This document shows, piece after piece, positions 27,214-36,568 of a stretch of DNA of 64,000 nucleotides. The position numbers were made by a program, and so were the translations under genes. The stretch is from contig NZ_MOMB01000052.1 of NCBI RefSeq assembly GCF_002752165.1, positions 62,001-126,000 of the forward strand, in the 5' to 3' direction. This stretch comes from Erwinia sp. OLFS4 (lineage in GTDB: Bacteria; Pseudomonadota; Gammaproteobacteria; Enterobacterales; Enterobacteriaceae). The notes beneath the pieces are model-generated. The model was not told the origin of the DNA. It was given only the letters and a program-made list of their open reading frames with translations, and made no database searches. Position 1 is the stretch's first letter. Each line of letters starts with the position of its first letter.

Positions 27214-29769
27214 TTAAAACAGTTCGTGACTCTCGCCATTTTCCTGCAAGGTTGTGCCAACGTCATGGGTTGCATATTCCGTTGGCTGGGTGCCGTCGAT
27301 AAAATATTCCTGGCGGGTATAACCGCCACCTTTCGCCAGTTTTCCGGTCGCTTTATCGATAGTCACTGTGACCACGCCCTCCGGTGGGGTGAGTGGTTGC
27401 ACCGGAACGCCCTGCAACGCCGCGGCCATAAACTGATCCCAGGCCGGCTGCGCACTCTTAGCACCGCCTTCGTAGCCAGAGATCTGATCTTTAATCACAC
27501 CGGAAGCCGTTGAGCGGCCAAGATCGCGGCGATGATCGTCAAAACCAATCCAGACCGTTGCCACTACCCCTGGCCCATAGCCGGAGAACCAGGCATCTTT
27601 AGAGCTATTGGTGGTCCCGGTTTTGCCTCCAATATCATTACGTTTCACATCGCGACTGGCACGCCACCCGGTGCCCATCCAGCCTGGTTCACCAAAAATA
27701 TTGGAATTAAGGGCGCTTTTAATCAGGAAAGCCAGCGGTGTATTAATCACGTGAGGCGCGTATTTCTCTGCGCTCCCCTGGGCGGTACTATTCGGGGCTA
27801 CCTGTTCCAGCTGCGGAGCGGGGACGGCATTATTATTGCCTTCCTGTGAAACCGCCACGTTTTCGACGCTTTCACTGTTCAACGCCAGTGATTTTTGGGT
27901 TTCACCGTAAACGACGGGCAGATGACATTGCGGGCAGGCAATTCGCGGTTGGGCTTCATACAGCATGTCACCCTGCTCATTTTCTATTTTGGCAATGAAA
28001 TAGGGATCGACCAGAAAGCCACCATTGGCCATCACAGCGTAGCCGCGCACCATTTGCAGCGGTGTGAAGGAGGCTGAGCCAAGTGCCAGCGATTCGGTAT
28101 GAACAATATTCTGCGCCGGGAAGCCAAAGCGCTGCAGATATTCTGCGGCATAATCCACGCCCATCGCCCGCATTGCCCGCACCATTACCACGTTCTTCGA
28201 CTGACCAAGACCTTGTCGCAAACGGATAGGGCCGGCATAGGTCGGTGGTGAGTTTTTGGGCCGCCAGTCGGCCCCCGCGCCGGCATCCCAGCGTGAAATC
28301 GGCACATCGTTAAGAATTGACGCCAGCGTGAGGCCACGATCCATTGCAGCGGTATACAGGAAAGGTTTAATGTTTGACCCCACCTGGCGCAGAGACTGAG
28401 TCACGCGATTAAATTTACTCAGATTGAAATCAAAACCGCCTACCAGCGCCAGTACCGCGCCATTTACCGGATCGATTGAAACCATAGCCGAGTTAACGTC
28501 AGGCACCTGGGCCAGCCACCAGTCATCGTTAACCTTGCGCAGCCAGATTTGTTCTCCGGGTTGCACAACCTGACTGATGGTACGTGGCGTAGGGCCTTGT
28601 ATCGTATCTGATTTGTATGGCCGCGCCCAGCGCATCCCGGCCAGCCCCAGAGAAACGGCGCTGCCATCGCGTAGAGTGGCTGTCGCTTCCTGAAGATTTA
28701 CCGAGGTGACCACCGCAGGTTGCAGTGGTCCATAGGTGGGTAACGTTTTCAGATGTTTCAGAATGGCTGCTGGCTGCCAGGCCGGCTCGCCCGTTTTCCA
28801 CAGAACGGCGGCCGGTCCACGGTAGCCATGGCGCATATCATAATTAATGACGTTATCCTGCACCGCTTTTTGTGCATCTATCTGCAATTTTTCCGTAATA
28901 GTGGTGTACACCTTATAGCCATCGGTATAGGCATTTTCACCATAGCGTTTAATCATCTCCTGACGGACCATTTCCGTAAGGTAAGGGGCAGAGAAGGCCA
29001 CTTGCGGGGCATGATAACGGGCAATTAACGGTGTTCTGCGTGCTTCATCATACTGCTGCTGCGTCAGGTAATGCTGATCCAGCATGCGGGCTAACACAAC
29101 GTTACGCCGTTGCAGGGCGCGTTCATGTGAATAAAGCGGGTTAAACGTTGAGGGGGCTTTAGGCAGACCGGCAATCATCGCTATTTCGCTTAGATTGAGC
29201 TGATCCGGCGTTTTGCCGAAGTAAACCTGTGCAGCGGCGCCTACACCGTACGCCCGGTAACCGAGATAAATTTTATTCAGATAAAGTTCAAGGATTTCAT
29301 CTTTGCTCATCATCTGTTCGATGCGAATTGCCAGAAAGGCTTCTTTAATTTTTCGTATCAGCGTGCGTTCAGGGCTGAGAAAAAAGTTACGGGCCAGCTG
29401 TTGAGTAATGGTACTGGCGCCTTGTGAAGCCCGGCCGGAAAACGCCGCTACGCTGGCCGCACGAAAGATTCCAATGGGGTCAACGCCATGATGTTCATAA
29501 AAACGGCTGTCTTCCGTCGCAAGGAAGGCATTAATCAGCAGAGGCGGTACCTGTTGCAGGGTAACCGGGATGCGTCGTTTCTCCCCGTATTGTGCAATCA
29601 GTTTTCCGTCTGCACTGAAAACCTGCATCGGCGTTTGCAGACGCACATCTTTCAGGGTGTTTACATCCGGTAGCTGGGGCTCGATATATTTATACAAACC
29701 ATAGACCGAGCCAACTCCCAGCAAAATGCAACAGAATGCAAGGATCAATAAATACTTTACGAACTTCAC
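27214..29769 (-). CDS. mrcA: Penicillin-binding protein 1A
   Basis: An 851-residue bifunctional peptidoglycan synthase. A membrane anchor (about 6-26) precedes the glycosyltransferase domain with catalytic Glu86 (TEDSRFYEHHG) and QGASTITQQLARN. An OB-like insert follows, then the transpeptidase domain with Ser465 (SNIKPF) and KTG (GGKTGTTNSSKDAW). The start is GTG at 29769 (MKFVKYLL), the family's usual N terminus. Length is one residue off E. coli PBP1a (850). The hof operon is divergent from it with a 118-bp gap. Confidence 0.97.
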   Translation of the reverse strand: MKFVKYLLILAFCCILLGVGSVYGLYKYIEPQLPDVNTLKDVRLQTPMQVFSADGKLIAQYGEKRRIPVTLQQVPPLLINAFLATEDSRFYEHHGVDPIGIFRAASVAAFSGRASQGASTITQQLARNFFLSPERTLIRKIKEAFLAIRIEQMMSKDEILELYLNKIYLGYRAYGVGAAAQVYFGKTPDQLNLSEIAMIAGLPKAPSTFNPLYSHERALQRRNVVLARMLDQHYLTQQQYDEARRTPLIARYHAPQVAFSAPYLTEMVRQEMIKRYGENAYTDGYKVYTTITEKLQIDAQKAVQDNVINYDMRHGYRGPAAVLWKTGEPAWQPAAILKHLKTLPTYGPLQPAVVTSVNLQEATATLRDGSAVSLGLAGMRWARPYKSDTIQGPTPRTISQVVQPGEQIWLRKVNDDWWLAQVPDVNSAMVSIDPVNGAVLALVGGFDFNLSKFNRVTQSLRQVGSNIKPFLYTAAMDRGLTLASILNDVPISRWDAGAGADWRPKNSPPTYAGPIRLRQGLGQSKNVVMVRAMRAMGVDYAAEYLQRFGFPAQNIVHTESLALGSASFTPLQMVRGYAVMANGGFLVDPYFIAKIENEQGDMLYEAQPRIACPQCHLPVVYGETQKSLALNSESVENVAVSQEGNNNAVPAPQLEQVAPNSTAQGSAEKYAPHVINTPLAFLIKSALNSNIFGEPGWMGTGWRASRDVKRNDIGGKTGTTNSSKDAWFSGYGPGVVATVWIGFDDHRRDLGRSTASGVIKDQISGYEGGAKSAQPAWDQFMAAALQGVPVQPLTPPEGVVTVTIDKATGKLAKGGGYTRQEYFIDGTQPTEYATHDVGTTLQENGESHELF

Positions 29770-29887
29770 CTGATTATTCCCGCTTGTCGTGGTTTGGGCA
29801 GTTTATAAACAATTGCGCGGTAGTATAAATGCAAGCTAAAGGCTTTGATACGTTCTTTTGTTTCAGCCGATAGGGAGATCGCGCTCA

Positions 29888-30733
29888 ATGGCTTTTCAGC
29901 ACTGGAAAATTGGTCTTGATATTCAGAACGGTCAACTCTGTGCGCTGGCTGTTCAGCACCATCGGCGCAAAGGCTGGCTGCTGCGTCACTGGTGGTGTCA
30001 TCCGCTGCCAGCAGATACGCTGGTACAGGGTGTGATTCAACATTCAGCATCACTGATTACGTTGTTGAGTCACTGGCGGCGGCGATTGCCGCAAAAGATA
30101 TCGTTGCGCGTTGGCCTGCATCCTCAGCTGGTTCTGCAACGACAGCTGCAGTTGCCGGAGACGAAAAACCGGCTACGTGAACCTGAACGTAGCCGCTATA
30201 TTACCGCTGCCGCAAGGCGACTGTTTCCCATGAGTCTCGAAGACCTGATTGTTGATTACCGTCAGCAATCTCCCTCCGGGGAGCTATGTCTTACCGCTGC
30301 GCATCGTTCGGCACTGGAAGCGTGGAATAGTTTTTTCCAGACGGCTGGATTAACGCCGGAGGTCCTTGAGTTAACGCCCGCAGCCCTCGCATCTCTGGCG
30401 CAAACAATGAAACTGCCTCCCCAGGCTTCGCTGGTGCATGCGCTGAGCGATCACTGGCTGTGGTTTTCTCCGCAACTTTCCCCGCCTGTTGGATGGTGTT
30501 TACGTGATGACGTCAGCGGCCTTGCCGCGTTGCTGGCATCGCGCCTGAAGGTTAACGGACCCGTATATGTTAGCGGCGTTCTCCGCGATCGGCTGGTCCC
30601 TCCCGCCTGTCAACTGCCGTCACCGTTCTCTTTGCTTAACCATTTGCAGCCACCGCTTCCCCGCCATCCGCACTGTTTTGCTCTGGCTGCCGGGCTGGCG
30701 CTGCGACCGGAGGAAAACCAATGGTATGGGTAA
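29888..30733 (+). CDS. hofM: HofM, PilM-like DNA-utilisation protein
   Basis: A 281-residue PilM-type protein, an actin-like cytoplasmic partner of type IV pilus or DNA-uptake machinery. In E. coli the hofMNOPQ genes are needed to use extracellular DNA as nutrient. ATG 29888 (MAFQHWKIGLD) matches E. coli HofM's start and has GGGAG upstream; ten earlier codons are open. It is the first of five overlapping genes, the next ATG lying 13 bp inside its end. The sequence is divergent from E. coli's, so the assignment leans on position. Confidence 0.85.
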   Translation: MAFQHWKIGLDIQNGQLCALAVQHHRRKGWLLRHWWCHPLPADTLVQGVIQHSASLITLLSHWRRRLPQKISLRVGLHPQLVLQRQLQLPETKNRLREPERSRYITAAARRLFPMSLEDLIVDYRQQSPSGELCLTAAHRSALEAWNSFFQTAGLTPEVLELTPAALASLAQTMKLPPQASLVHALSDHWLWFSPQLSPPVGWCLRDDVSGLAALLASRLKVNGPVYVSGVLRDRLVPPACQLPSPFSLLNHLQPPLPRHPHCFALAAGLALRPEENQWYG

Positions 30734-31266
30734 ATCTGCTTCCCTGGCGGGAACGCTGGCTGGCGGCTCAACGCAAGCACTGGCTACGTATGTTGCTGCT
30801 ACCAGCACTGCTGGTGAGCCTGTCTGTTGTCTGCGCGATTGCCTGGCAACAAGACAACGTACTTCAAACCCGGGAAAACCAGTGCTGGCAACTAGCCCAG
30901 GCACAGCTTAAGCGTGCCATCGAACGGAAAACAGCGCTGCAACAGGCAATCCATGCTGCACAGGAAAAGTTGCAGTACCTTGAGAGGCGTAATCAGCGTT
31001 TAAAGCGCTGGCAAAAGCTGGTGAGTGTTCTTGACAAAGCAGTGCCGCCGGGACTCTGGCTGGCGGAGATACGCGGTGACAATCGCAAAATAGCATTTAC
31101 CGGTCACAGCAGTAAGGTGAGTGATAGCGGGCTTTTCAGGACAGTGCTGAAACAGTCAGGTTTGTTTGACCAGCTGCTGATGACGCGCCTTGAGCGTGCC
31201 GACAGCGGCCTGTTTGATTTTACGCTGACGGCCGACTGGACAAACAAGGGGCGCGGTGATGATTGA
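30721..31266 (+). CDS. hofN: HofN, PilN-like DNA-utilisation protein
   Basis: A 181-residue PilN-type bitopic inner-membrane protein: short cytoplasmic start with the family motif VNLLPWRE (residues 3-10), one span at about 23-43, then a periplasmic coiled coil (about 50-105) and a ferredoxin-like end. The VNLLPWR motif is the segment by which PilN binds PilM, consistent with hofM directly upstream. Overlaps hofM by 13 bp and hofO by 11 bp. Confidence 0.88.
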   Translation: MVWVNLLPWRERWLAAQRKHWLRMLLLPALLVSLSVVCAIAWQQDNVLQTRENQCWQLAQAQLKRAIERKTALQQAIHAAQEKLQYLERRNQRLKRWQKLVSVLDKAVPPGLWLAEIRGDNRKIAFTGHSSKVSDSGLFRTVLKQSGLFDQLLMTRLERADSGLFDFTLTADWTNKGRGDD

Positions 31267-31798
31267 GTGCAGTATATGGTGGTTGTTAACCTTACCACCC
31301 TGGCGTAAAGCCAGCATTTTCCTGGCCTTAACTCTGCTGTTAACTGCCGGCAGCTGGCTGGCACTGGGGCGTCCCGCGGTGCGGGATGCCGCACGGCTAA
31401 AGCAACAGCAGCACGCTGTGCGAAAGCAGACGGCAACCTGTTTGCATCAGCTGGCACAATTACCACCGCTGAGCCAGTTGCATGCGCGGCAACGCCAGCA
31501 GCAGACGCAGATCGGTGCCGTTGCCAACCGTGATATCTCGTTTTCGTTATTGTTTCCTGCCGCCGCTGTACGTTTATTGCATTGGCAGACTTCAGCGTTT
31601 CGCCATTCCCTGCAGGTTAGCCTGGCCTGGGAGCAGCTTGCCATGCTGATGCAGCGGTTAGTGCAACGGGCGCCTGGCGCTTCAATCATTGGATTCAGCC
31701 TGCAACCGCACAAAGGGGAGCTGCAGATGGATATGGTTGTGGAGGGGGGAAATGCGCCGGCTGGTGGTGCCGCTATTTCTGTTACTGCTGGCCGGTAA
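31256..31798 (+). CDS. hofO: HofO, PilO-like DNA-utilisation protein
   Basis: A 180-residue PilO-type protein with one membrane span at about 18-40, a short coiled coil (40-80) and a periplasmic domain. It should pair with HofN beneath the outer-membrane secretin HofQ. The family is weakly conserved, so assignment rests on topology and operon place. It is longer than E. coli HofO (about 146). Overlaps hofP by 47 bp. Confidence 0.8.
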   Translation: MMIECSIWWLLTLPPWRKASIFLALTLLLTAGSWLALGRPAVRDAARLKQQQHAVRKQTATCLHQLAQLPPLSQLHARQRQQQTQIGAVANRDISFSLLFPAAAVRLLHWQTSAFRHSLQVSLAWEQLAMLMQRLVQRAPGASIIGFSLQPHKGELQMDMVVEGGNAPAGGAAISVTAGR

Positions 31799-32183
31799 CG
31801 GTACGCAGGCGCGCGATCCTTTTCGCCCGCCCGCAGCAGATTGCTTTAGCCGGCCAGCTGTACCCTCCGGCTGGCAACTGCTGGGGGTGATTGGTCACCG
31901 TGACGATTTTACCAGTCGCTGGCAGTCGGCGCAGGGGAAGCGGCTGACGCTGAGGCAGCGGCAGAGATTCGTCCAGACAAACTGGCGGGTAATACAGATT
32001 GACATTAACGGAGTCATCCTTGCCTGGAAAGGGCAGTGTCGGACATTCCATTATTTCTTTTCATTAAAAAAAGGCCGGACAAATGCGTACATCCATGCTG
32101 GTTCTGTTGCTGCTACTGATGCGAAACACGCTGGCAGCGGAGCCGACGGTTTCGCTGACATTCAACCGGGCGCCGGTGAGTGA
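31752..32183 (+). CDS. hofP: HofP, PilP-like DNA-utilisation protein
   Basis: A 143-residue protein with a signal peptide (about 1-19, LLLLAGNGTQA) followed by RDPFRPP, the hallmark of PilP/HofP. ATG 31752 has GGAGGGGGGA directly upstream. The last ~33 codons overlap the start of hofQ in another frame (101 bp); E. coli HofP also ends in a hydrophilic TDA-rich tail, so the overlap may be genuine. It should link the inner-membrane HofN/HofO pair to the secretin. Confidence 0.78.
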   Translation: MRRLVVPLFLLLLAGNGTQARDPFRPPAADCFSRPAVPSGWQLLGVIGHRDDFTSRWQSAQGKRLTLRQRQRFVQTNWRVIQIDINGVILAWKGQCRTFHYFFSLKKGRTNAYIHAGSVAATDAKHAGSGADGFADIQPGAGE

Positions 32184-33324
32184 AGTCCTTCAGGCACTGG
32201 CTGAACAGCATGGCGCAAATCTGGTGATTGCTCCCGGCGTTGAAGGCTCGCTGACGATGAGTTTGCAACATGTTCCCTGGTCTCAGGCCTGGCATCTGGT
32301 CAGCAGAATGGCGGGTATCAGCAGTGAAAAACAGGGTAATGTTTTACTGGTGTTTCCCCGTCAGCAGTTGCCGCAAGCGGCACAGACTGATGTAGCGGTG
32401 GCGACCAGTTCAGATTTACCTCTGAAAAATCGCCTGATTCGTTTGAAATATGCCGATGCTGGCGCGCTTTTTAGCCGTCTGCAAAAAGAAAAGGGCGTGT
32501 TAATGAGCCCACGTGGTGAGATGACGCTGGATATCATGACTAACAGCCTGTTGCTGCGGGATAGCGCCCCCGCACTCCGCAACATAGCACAATGGATTGC
32601 CGCACTTGACGTACCGTTACAGCAGGTTGAACTGGTAGCACATATCGTCACTATTAATAAAGAAAAGCTGCAGCAACTCGGTGTCAGGTGGGGACTGGCA
32701 GGCGCTGACCCTATTGAACAGGCACTGCGGGCCAGTCAGTTTCATGTCAATTTACCCGTCGCAGATCCTGCTATCAGTGCCGGGTTCACCCTGGCGCACA
32801 TTGATGGTCGTCTGCTGTCGCTGGAGCTGAGTGCGCTGGAACGGGAAAATCAGGTCGAGATTATTGCCAGTCCGCACTTGTTTACTTCACATCAGCAGCC
32901 AGCGAGTATTAAACAAGGCACAGAGATACCCTATGAAGTATCCAGCGGCAATAATGGCAAGACCTCAATGGAGTTTCGCGAAGCGGTGTTAGGTATGGAG
33001 GTGACGCCAGCAATTCTGGCTAACAGTAGGATTTTACTGAAACTGCATATTACGCAAAACGTTCCGGGAAAAACGGTAAAAAATGGTGACGGAGAGGTGG
33101 TTACCATCGACAAGCAGGAAATTGATACCCAGGTAACGGTACGGGATGGCCAGACGCTGGCGCTGGGAGGCATCTTTCAGCAGCAGCGCGACAGTGGCAA
33201 AACGCAGGTGCCGTTGCTCGGCAACCTTCCTTTGCTGGGACGGCTGTTTCGCCACCAGATGTCTCAGCAGAAGCGACGTGAGCTGGTGATATTTATTACC
33301 CCGCATCTGATGCATGAGCAGTAA
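32083..33324 (+). CDS. hofQ: HofQ, secretin-family outer-membrane DNA transporter
   Basis: A 413-residue secretin of the PilQ/ComE group. Signal peptide (about 1-18, ending LAA), an STN/secretin N domain (VSLTFNRAPVSEVLQALAEQHGANLVI), and the C-terminal secretin domain with the signature EIIASPHLFTSHQQPASIKQG and the closing VPLLGNLPLLGRLFRH, then ELVIFITPHLM. Family members form the outer-membrane pore for DNA uptake. Length matches E. coli HofQ (412). Confidence 0.93.
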   Translation: MRTSMLVLLLLLMRNTLAAEPTVSLTFNRAPVSEVLQALAEQHGANLVIAPGVEGSLTMSLQHVPWSQAWHLVSRMAGISSEKQGNVLLVFPRQQLPQAAQTDVAVATSSDLPLKNRLIRLKYADAGALFSRLQKEKGVLMSPRGEMTLDIMTNSLLLRDSAPALRNIAQWIAALDVPLQQVELVAHIVTINKEKLQQLGVRWGLAGADPIEQALRASQFHVNLPVADPAISAGFTLAHIDGRLLSLELSALERENQVEIIASPHLFTSHQQPASIKQGTEIPYEVSSGNNGKTSMEFREAVLGMEVTPAILANSRILLKLHITQNVPGKTVKNGDGEVVTIDKQEIDTQVTVRDGQTLALGGIFQQQRDSGKTQVPLLGNLPLLGRLFRHQMSQQKRRELVIFITPHLMHEQ

Positions 33325-33685
33325 ACCCTATGAACTGACGATTGATTTTCTGCATTCAGGCGGAAGAGCGTTTGACGCACGCCCCGAATTAGCATACAAG
33401 ATTAGCGGCTTACTTAATGGCTGAGTCCGGGAAGTGGCGTGACGGATTTCACAGTGCGGTTTTATTGCTCTGAAGGTCCATCCGCATGAGTATCACCCGC
33501 TCACTTTTACATGGCGAATAAAACTGCGCCAGACCAAATGAACTATTTGGTTGCCAAAGCACCGTTAGTGTTGAGATAATTTTTGGTCTGACTCTTGCAC
33601 TATCGCTCATGAGGTTTCAGTTCATGTCCTGTCCTTAGATGACGGGGTATCATTAACGAATTGTCTTAGTAGTAATACCGAAAAA
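33325..33685 (+). promoter_or_regulatory. aroK upstream region with promoter
   Basis: A 361-bp gene-free stretch. TTGCCA (33551-33556), 18 bp, GATAAT (33575-33580) is a good sigma-70 promoter, five of six bases at each element, about 100 bp before aroK. It would serve the aroK-aroB-damX-dam-rpe-gph-trpS run. I see no clear terminator for hofQ and no RNA gene. Confidence 0.6.
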
Positions 33686-34207
33686 ATGGCAGAGAAACGC
33701 AATATCTTTCTGGTTGGGCCTATGGGTGCCGGAAAAAGCACGATTGGGCGTCAGTTAGCTCAACAACTCAATATGGAATTTTTCGATTCCGATCAAGAAA
33801 TTGAGCGACGTACCGGAGCGGATGTGGGCTGGGTATTCGACGTTGAAGGCGAAGAAGGTTTTCGCGATCGAGAAGAAAAAATCATTAATGAACTGACCGA
33901 AAAGCAGGGCATTGTACTTGCGACAGGCGGAGGTTCTGTCAAATCACGTGAAACACGTAACCGTCTTTCCGCGCGTGGCGTAGTGGTTTATCTTGAGACC
34001 ACCATTGAAAAACAGCTGGCACGCACGCAGCGCGATAAGAAGCGACCGCTGCTTCAGGTTGATTCGCCGCCACGTGAGGTGCTGGAGTCTCTGGCGGATG
34101 AACGCAATCCGCTGTATGAAGAGATTGCCGATGTCACTATCCGTACGGATGAGCAGAGTGCCAAGGTGGTCGCGAACCAAATCATCAGCATGCTCGAAAA
34201 ACGCTGA
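33686..34207 (+). CDS. aroK: Shikimate kinase I
   Basis: A 173-residue kinase that phosphorylates shikimate at the 3-hydroxyl in the aromatic amino-acid pathway. P-loop GPMGAGKST at residues 11-19, the shikimate-binding DSDQEIERR (about 32-40) and the GGG loop (ATGGGSV). Length is that of E. coli AroK (173). It is followed by aroB, two pathway steps earlier, then damX-dam, the E. coli order. Confidence 0.97.
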   Translation: MAEKRNIFLVGPMGAGKSTIGRQLAQQLNMEFFDSDQEIERRTGADVGWVFDVEGEEGFRDREEKIINELTEKQGIVLATGGGSVKSRETRNRLSARGVVVYLETTIEKQLARTQRDKKRPLLQVDSPPREVLESLADERNPLYEEIADVTIRTDEQSAKVVANQIISMLEKR

Positions 34208-34255
34208 GTTGTGCTCCAGCTGAATTCATCGCTAATTAATTAAGGCAGTAAGCGC

Positions 34256-35353
34256 ATGGAAAAGATCACCGTCTCACTGGGAGATCGTAGTTATCCTATT
34301 ACCATTGCAGCGGGTTTGTTTGACGATGGGGCGTCATTCTGGCCACTCAAGTCGGGCGATCGGGTGATGCTGGTGAGCAATGAAACTCTGGCGCCACTTT
34401 ATGCTGATAAAGTCCGCTTGATTCTTGAACAGGCGGGAGTCAGGGTTGACAGGTGTATTCTGCCAGATGGAGAGCAATATAAAACCCTGGAAGTGATGAA
34501 TCAGGTGTTCACTGCGCTGCTGGAGGGCACCCATGGCCGTGATACCACGCTGGTCGCCTTAGGCGGCGGCGTGGTGGGCGATCTCAGCGGATTTGCCGCT
34601 GCCAGCTATCAGCGCGGCGTGCGTTTTATTCAGTTGCCGACCACGCTGCTGTCTCAGGTTGACTCTTCGGTGGGGGGTAAAACCGGGGTCAATCATCGCC
34701 TCGGTAAAAATATGATTGGTGCTTTTTATCAACCTGCCTCTGTCATTATCGATCTGAATTGTCTGAATACGCTGCCAGCGCGTGAACTGGCCTCTGGTCT
34801 GGCTGAAGTGATAAAATATGGCATCATACTTGACGGTGATTTTTTCAGCTGGCTGGAGAATCATCTCGAATCATTGATGGCGCTCGATAGTGCAGCGATG
34901 GCCTGGTGTATTCGCCGCTGCTGCGAGCTAAAAGCCGATGTTGTTGCCGCCGACGAACGTGAAGGCGGCCAGCGTGCTTTACTGAATCTCGGACATACTT
35001 TTGGCCATGCTATTGAAGCACATATGGGGTATGGCAACTGGCTGCATGGTGAGGCTGTCGCAGCAGGCATGGTGATGGCAGCCAGAACCGCTGAACGCCT
35101 TGGGCAGTTCAGCGCAGAGCAAACCGCGCGTATCATCAATTTACTACAACGGGCCGGATTGCCTACCACCGGCCCGGCAGAGATGCGCGCTGACGACTAT
35201 CTTCCCCATATGCTTCGGGATAAAAAGGTACTGGCGGGCGAACTGCGTTTGGTGCTGCCACGGAGTATCGGAGTGGCGGAAGTGCGCGGCGGCGTCGCCC
35301 ATGATATTGTTTTAGCAGCAATAGAAGCGTGCATGGCTAACCCACATGCCTGA
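34256..35353 (+). CDS. aroB: 3-dehydroquinate synthase
   Basis: A 365-residue NAD- and metal-dependent enzyme that cyclises DAHP to 3-dehydroquinate, the second step of the shikimate pathway. Key segments are the NAD-binding [19 protein letters not shown] (about 102-120), the substrate-binding [13 protein letters not shown] (about 139-151) and the metal ligands in [12 protein letters not shown] (about 245-256). Cytoplasmic. Lies 48 bp after aroK. Confidence 0.97.
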   Translation: MEKITVSLGDRSYPITIAAGLFDDGASFWPLKSGDRVMLVSNETLAPLYADKVRLILEQAGVRVDRCILPDGEQYKTLEVMNQVFTALLEGTHGRDTTLVALGGGVVGDLSGFAAASYQRGVRFIQLPTTLLSQVDSSVGGKTGVNHRLGKNMIGAFYQPASVIIDLNCLNTLPARELASGLAEVIKYGIILDGDFFSWLENHLESLMALDSAAMAWCIRRCCELKADVVAADEREGGQRALLNLGHTFGHAIEAHMGYGNWLHGEAVAAGMVMAARTAERLGQFSAEQTARIINLLQRAGLPTTGPAEMRADDYLPHMLRDKKVLAGELRLVLPRSIGVAEVRGGVAHDIVLAAIEACMANPHA

Positions 35354-35436
35354 TTGGCGCAAGGCAGGTCGACATTGAGTAATATGCCATTCACACGGAA
35401 TACCTGTGGCGAAGTCGCCAGACTGGAGGAGGATTG

Positions 35437-36441
35437 ATGGACGAGTTTAAACCGGAAGATGAGTTAAAGCCTGATGCCAGCGATCGTCGTCCTACGCGAC
35501 CGCGTAAACCGTCTTCGGCAAACCGGGTGCCAGTTTCCCGTCAGCGAATGATGATGGGTATCGGTATTCTGGTGTTATTGTTACTGGTAATTGGCATCGG
35601 TCCAGCGCTAAACGGTAACGATAAATCCGCTTCTGTCGGGAACAATAATGCCGCTGGACAAACGGCAACGGCGCAAGGTAGCAGCGGAAAAAGTATCGAT
35701 CTTTCGGCATCATCTTCCATGAGCCAGACAGGCGTTTCTCCTTCCACACCGAATAGCGCTGCAGATAACAATGTGTCGTCTGCTCCGGTCAATACTGGCA
35801 ATGCGCCACAGCCGCTGAATCCACCCCCTATTGCATCGACACCGACCGAAGGGCAGGCGGCCCCTGTGCCGCAAGGCCAGCATCGTGTTGAGTTACCCGG
35901 TGACCTTGGCAATGCGTTAAGCAGTCAGCAGAATCAGGTGAATGATGCCGCCCTCGGGGCCGCAGGTGACAGTGGTAGTACCCTGCCCACCGCGCCGGCT
36001 TCTGTTGCCGCTGGTGGCGCCGGTCGCACTTCGTCATCTTCTTCGTCTGCGCATGCTTCTGCACCAGTGAAGTCACCGCAGGGGACAGCCAAACGTCCGC
36101 TGCACAAAACCGAACAGGCCCATAGTACGAAGCCGGCGGCAAGGTCAGGGGGGGAACGGGTATCGAGTGTACCGGCGCACTCACATGCCGCGCCTACCGG
36201 ACATTACACGTTGCAGCTCAGCGGTGCTTCGCAGCAAGAATCACTGAATAGCTGGGCGAAAAAACAGAATTTAAGTAATTATCACGTATATAAGACAAGC
36301 CGTAACGGTCAGCCGTGGTATGTACTGGTTACCGGTTCGTATGCCACAGCTGCGGAAGCAAAACGCGCCGTTGCCTCGCTACCGGCCGCCGTAAGGGCTC
36401 AGAATCCATGGGTTAAACCCCTTAGCCAGGTAAAGAAGTAA
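35437..36441 (+). CDS. damX: SPOR-domain cell-division protein DamX (short form)
   Basis: A 334-residue bitopic inner-membrane protein that joins the division ring. The conserved N terminus MDEFKPEDELKPD is followed by a single span at about 39-58, a long Ser/Pro/Ala-rich periplasmic linker and a C-terminal SPOR domain (about 254-330, HYTLQLSGASQQ...) that binds denuded septal glycan. ATG 35437 has GGAGGAGG upstream. E. coli DamX has 428 residues with a cytoplasmic segment of about 100; here only about 38 precede the span, so the acidic cytoplasmic part is largely missing. Confidence 0.93.
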   Translation: MDEFKPEDELKPDASDRRPTRPRKPSSANRVPVSRQRMMMGIGILVLLLLVIGIGPALNGNDKSASVGNNNAAGQTATAQGSSGKSIDLSASSSMSQTGVSPSTPNSAADNNVSSAPVNTGNAPQPLNPPPIASTPTEGQAAPVPQGQHRVELPGDLGNALSSQQNQVNDAALGAAGDSGSTLPTAPASVAAGGAGRTSSSSSSAHASAPVKSPQGTAKRPLHKTEQAHSTKPAARSGGERVSSVPAHSHAAPTGHYTLQLSGASQQESLNSWAKKQNLSNYHVYKTSRNGQPWYVLVTGSYATAAEAKRAVASLPAAVRAQNPWVKPLSQVKK

Positions 36442-36568
36442 AGAAAAAATGTAAAGCAGAGCCGAAGGCACCGGCTCTGCATCGGATGACAGTGGATTGT
36501 TCAACATTCTTAAAGCGCTTTAGCTGTAGGTGATGCCGCAGCCTGAAGAGAATAATTAATATCACGGC

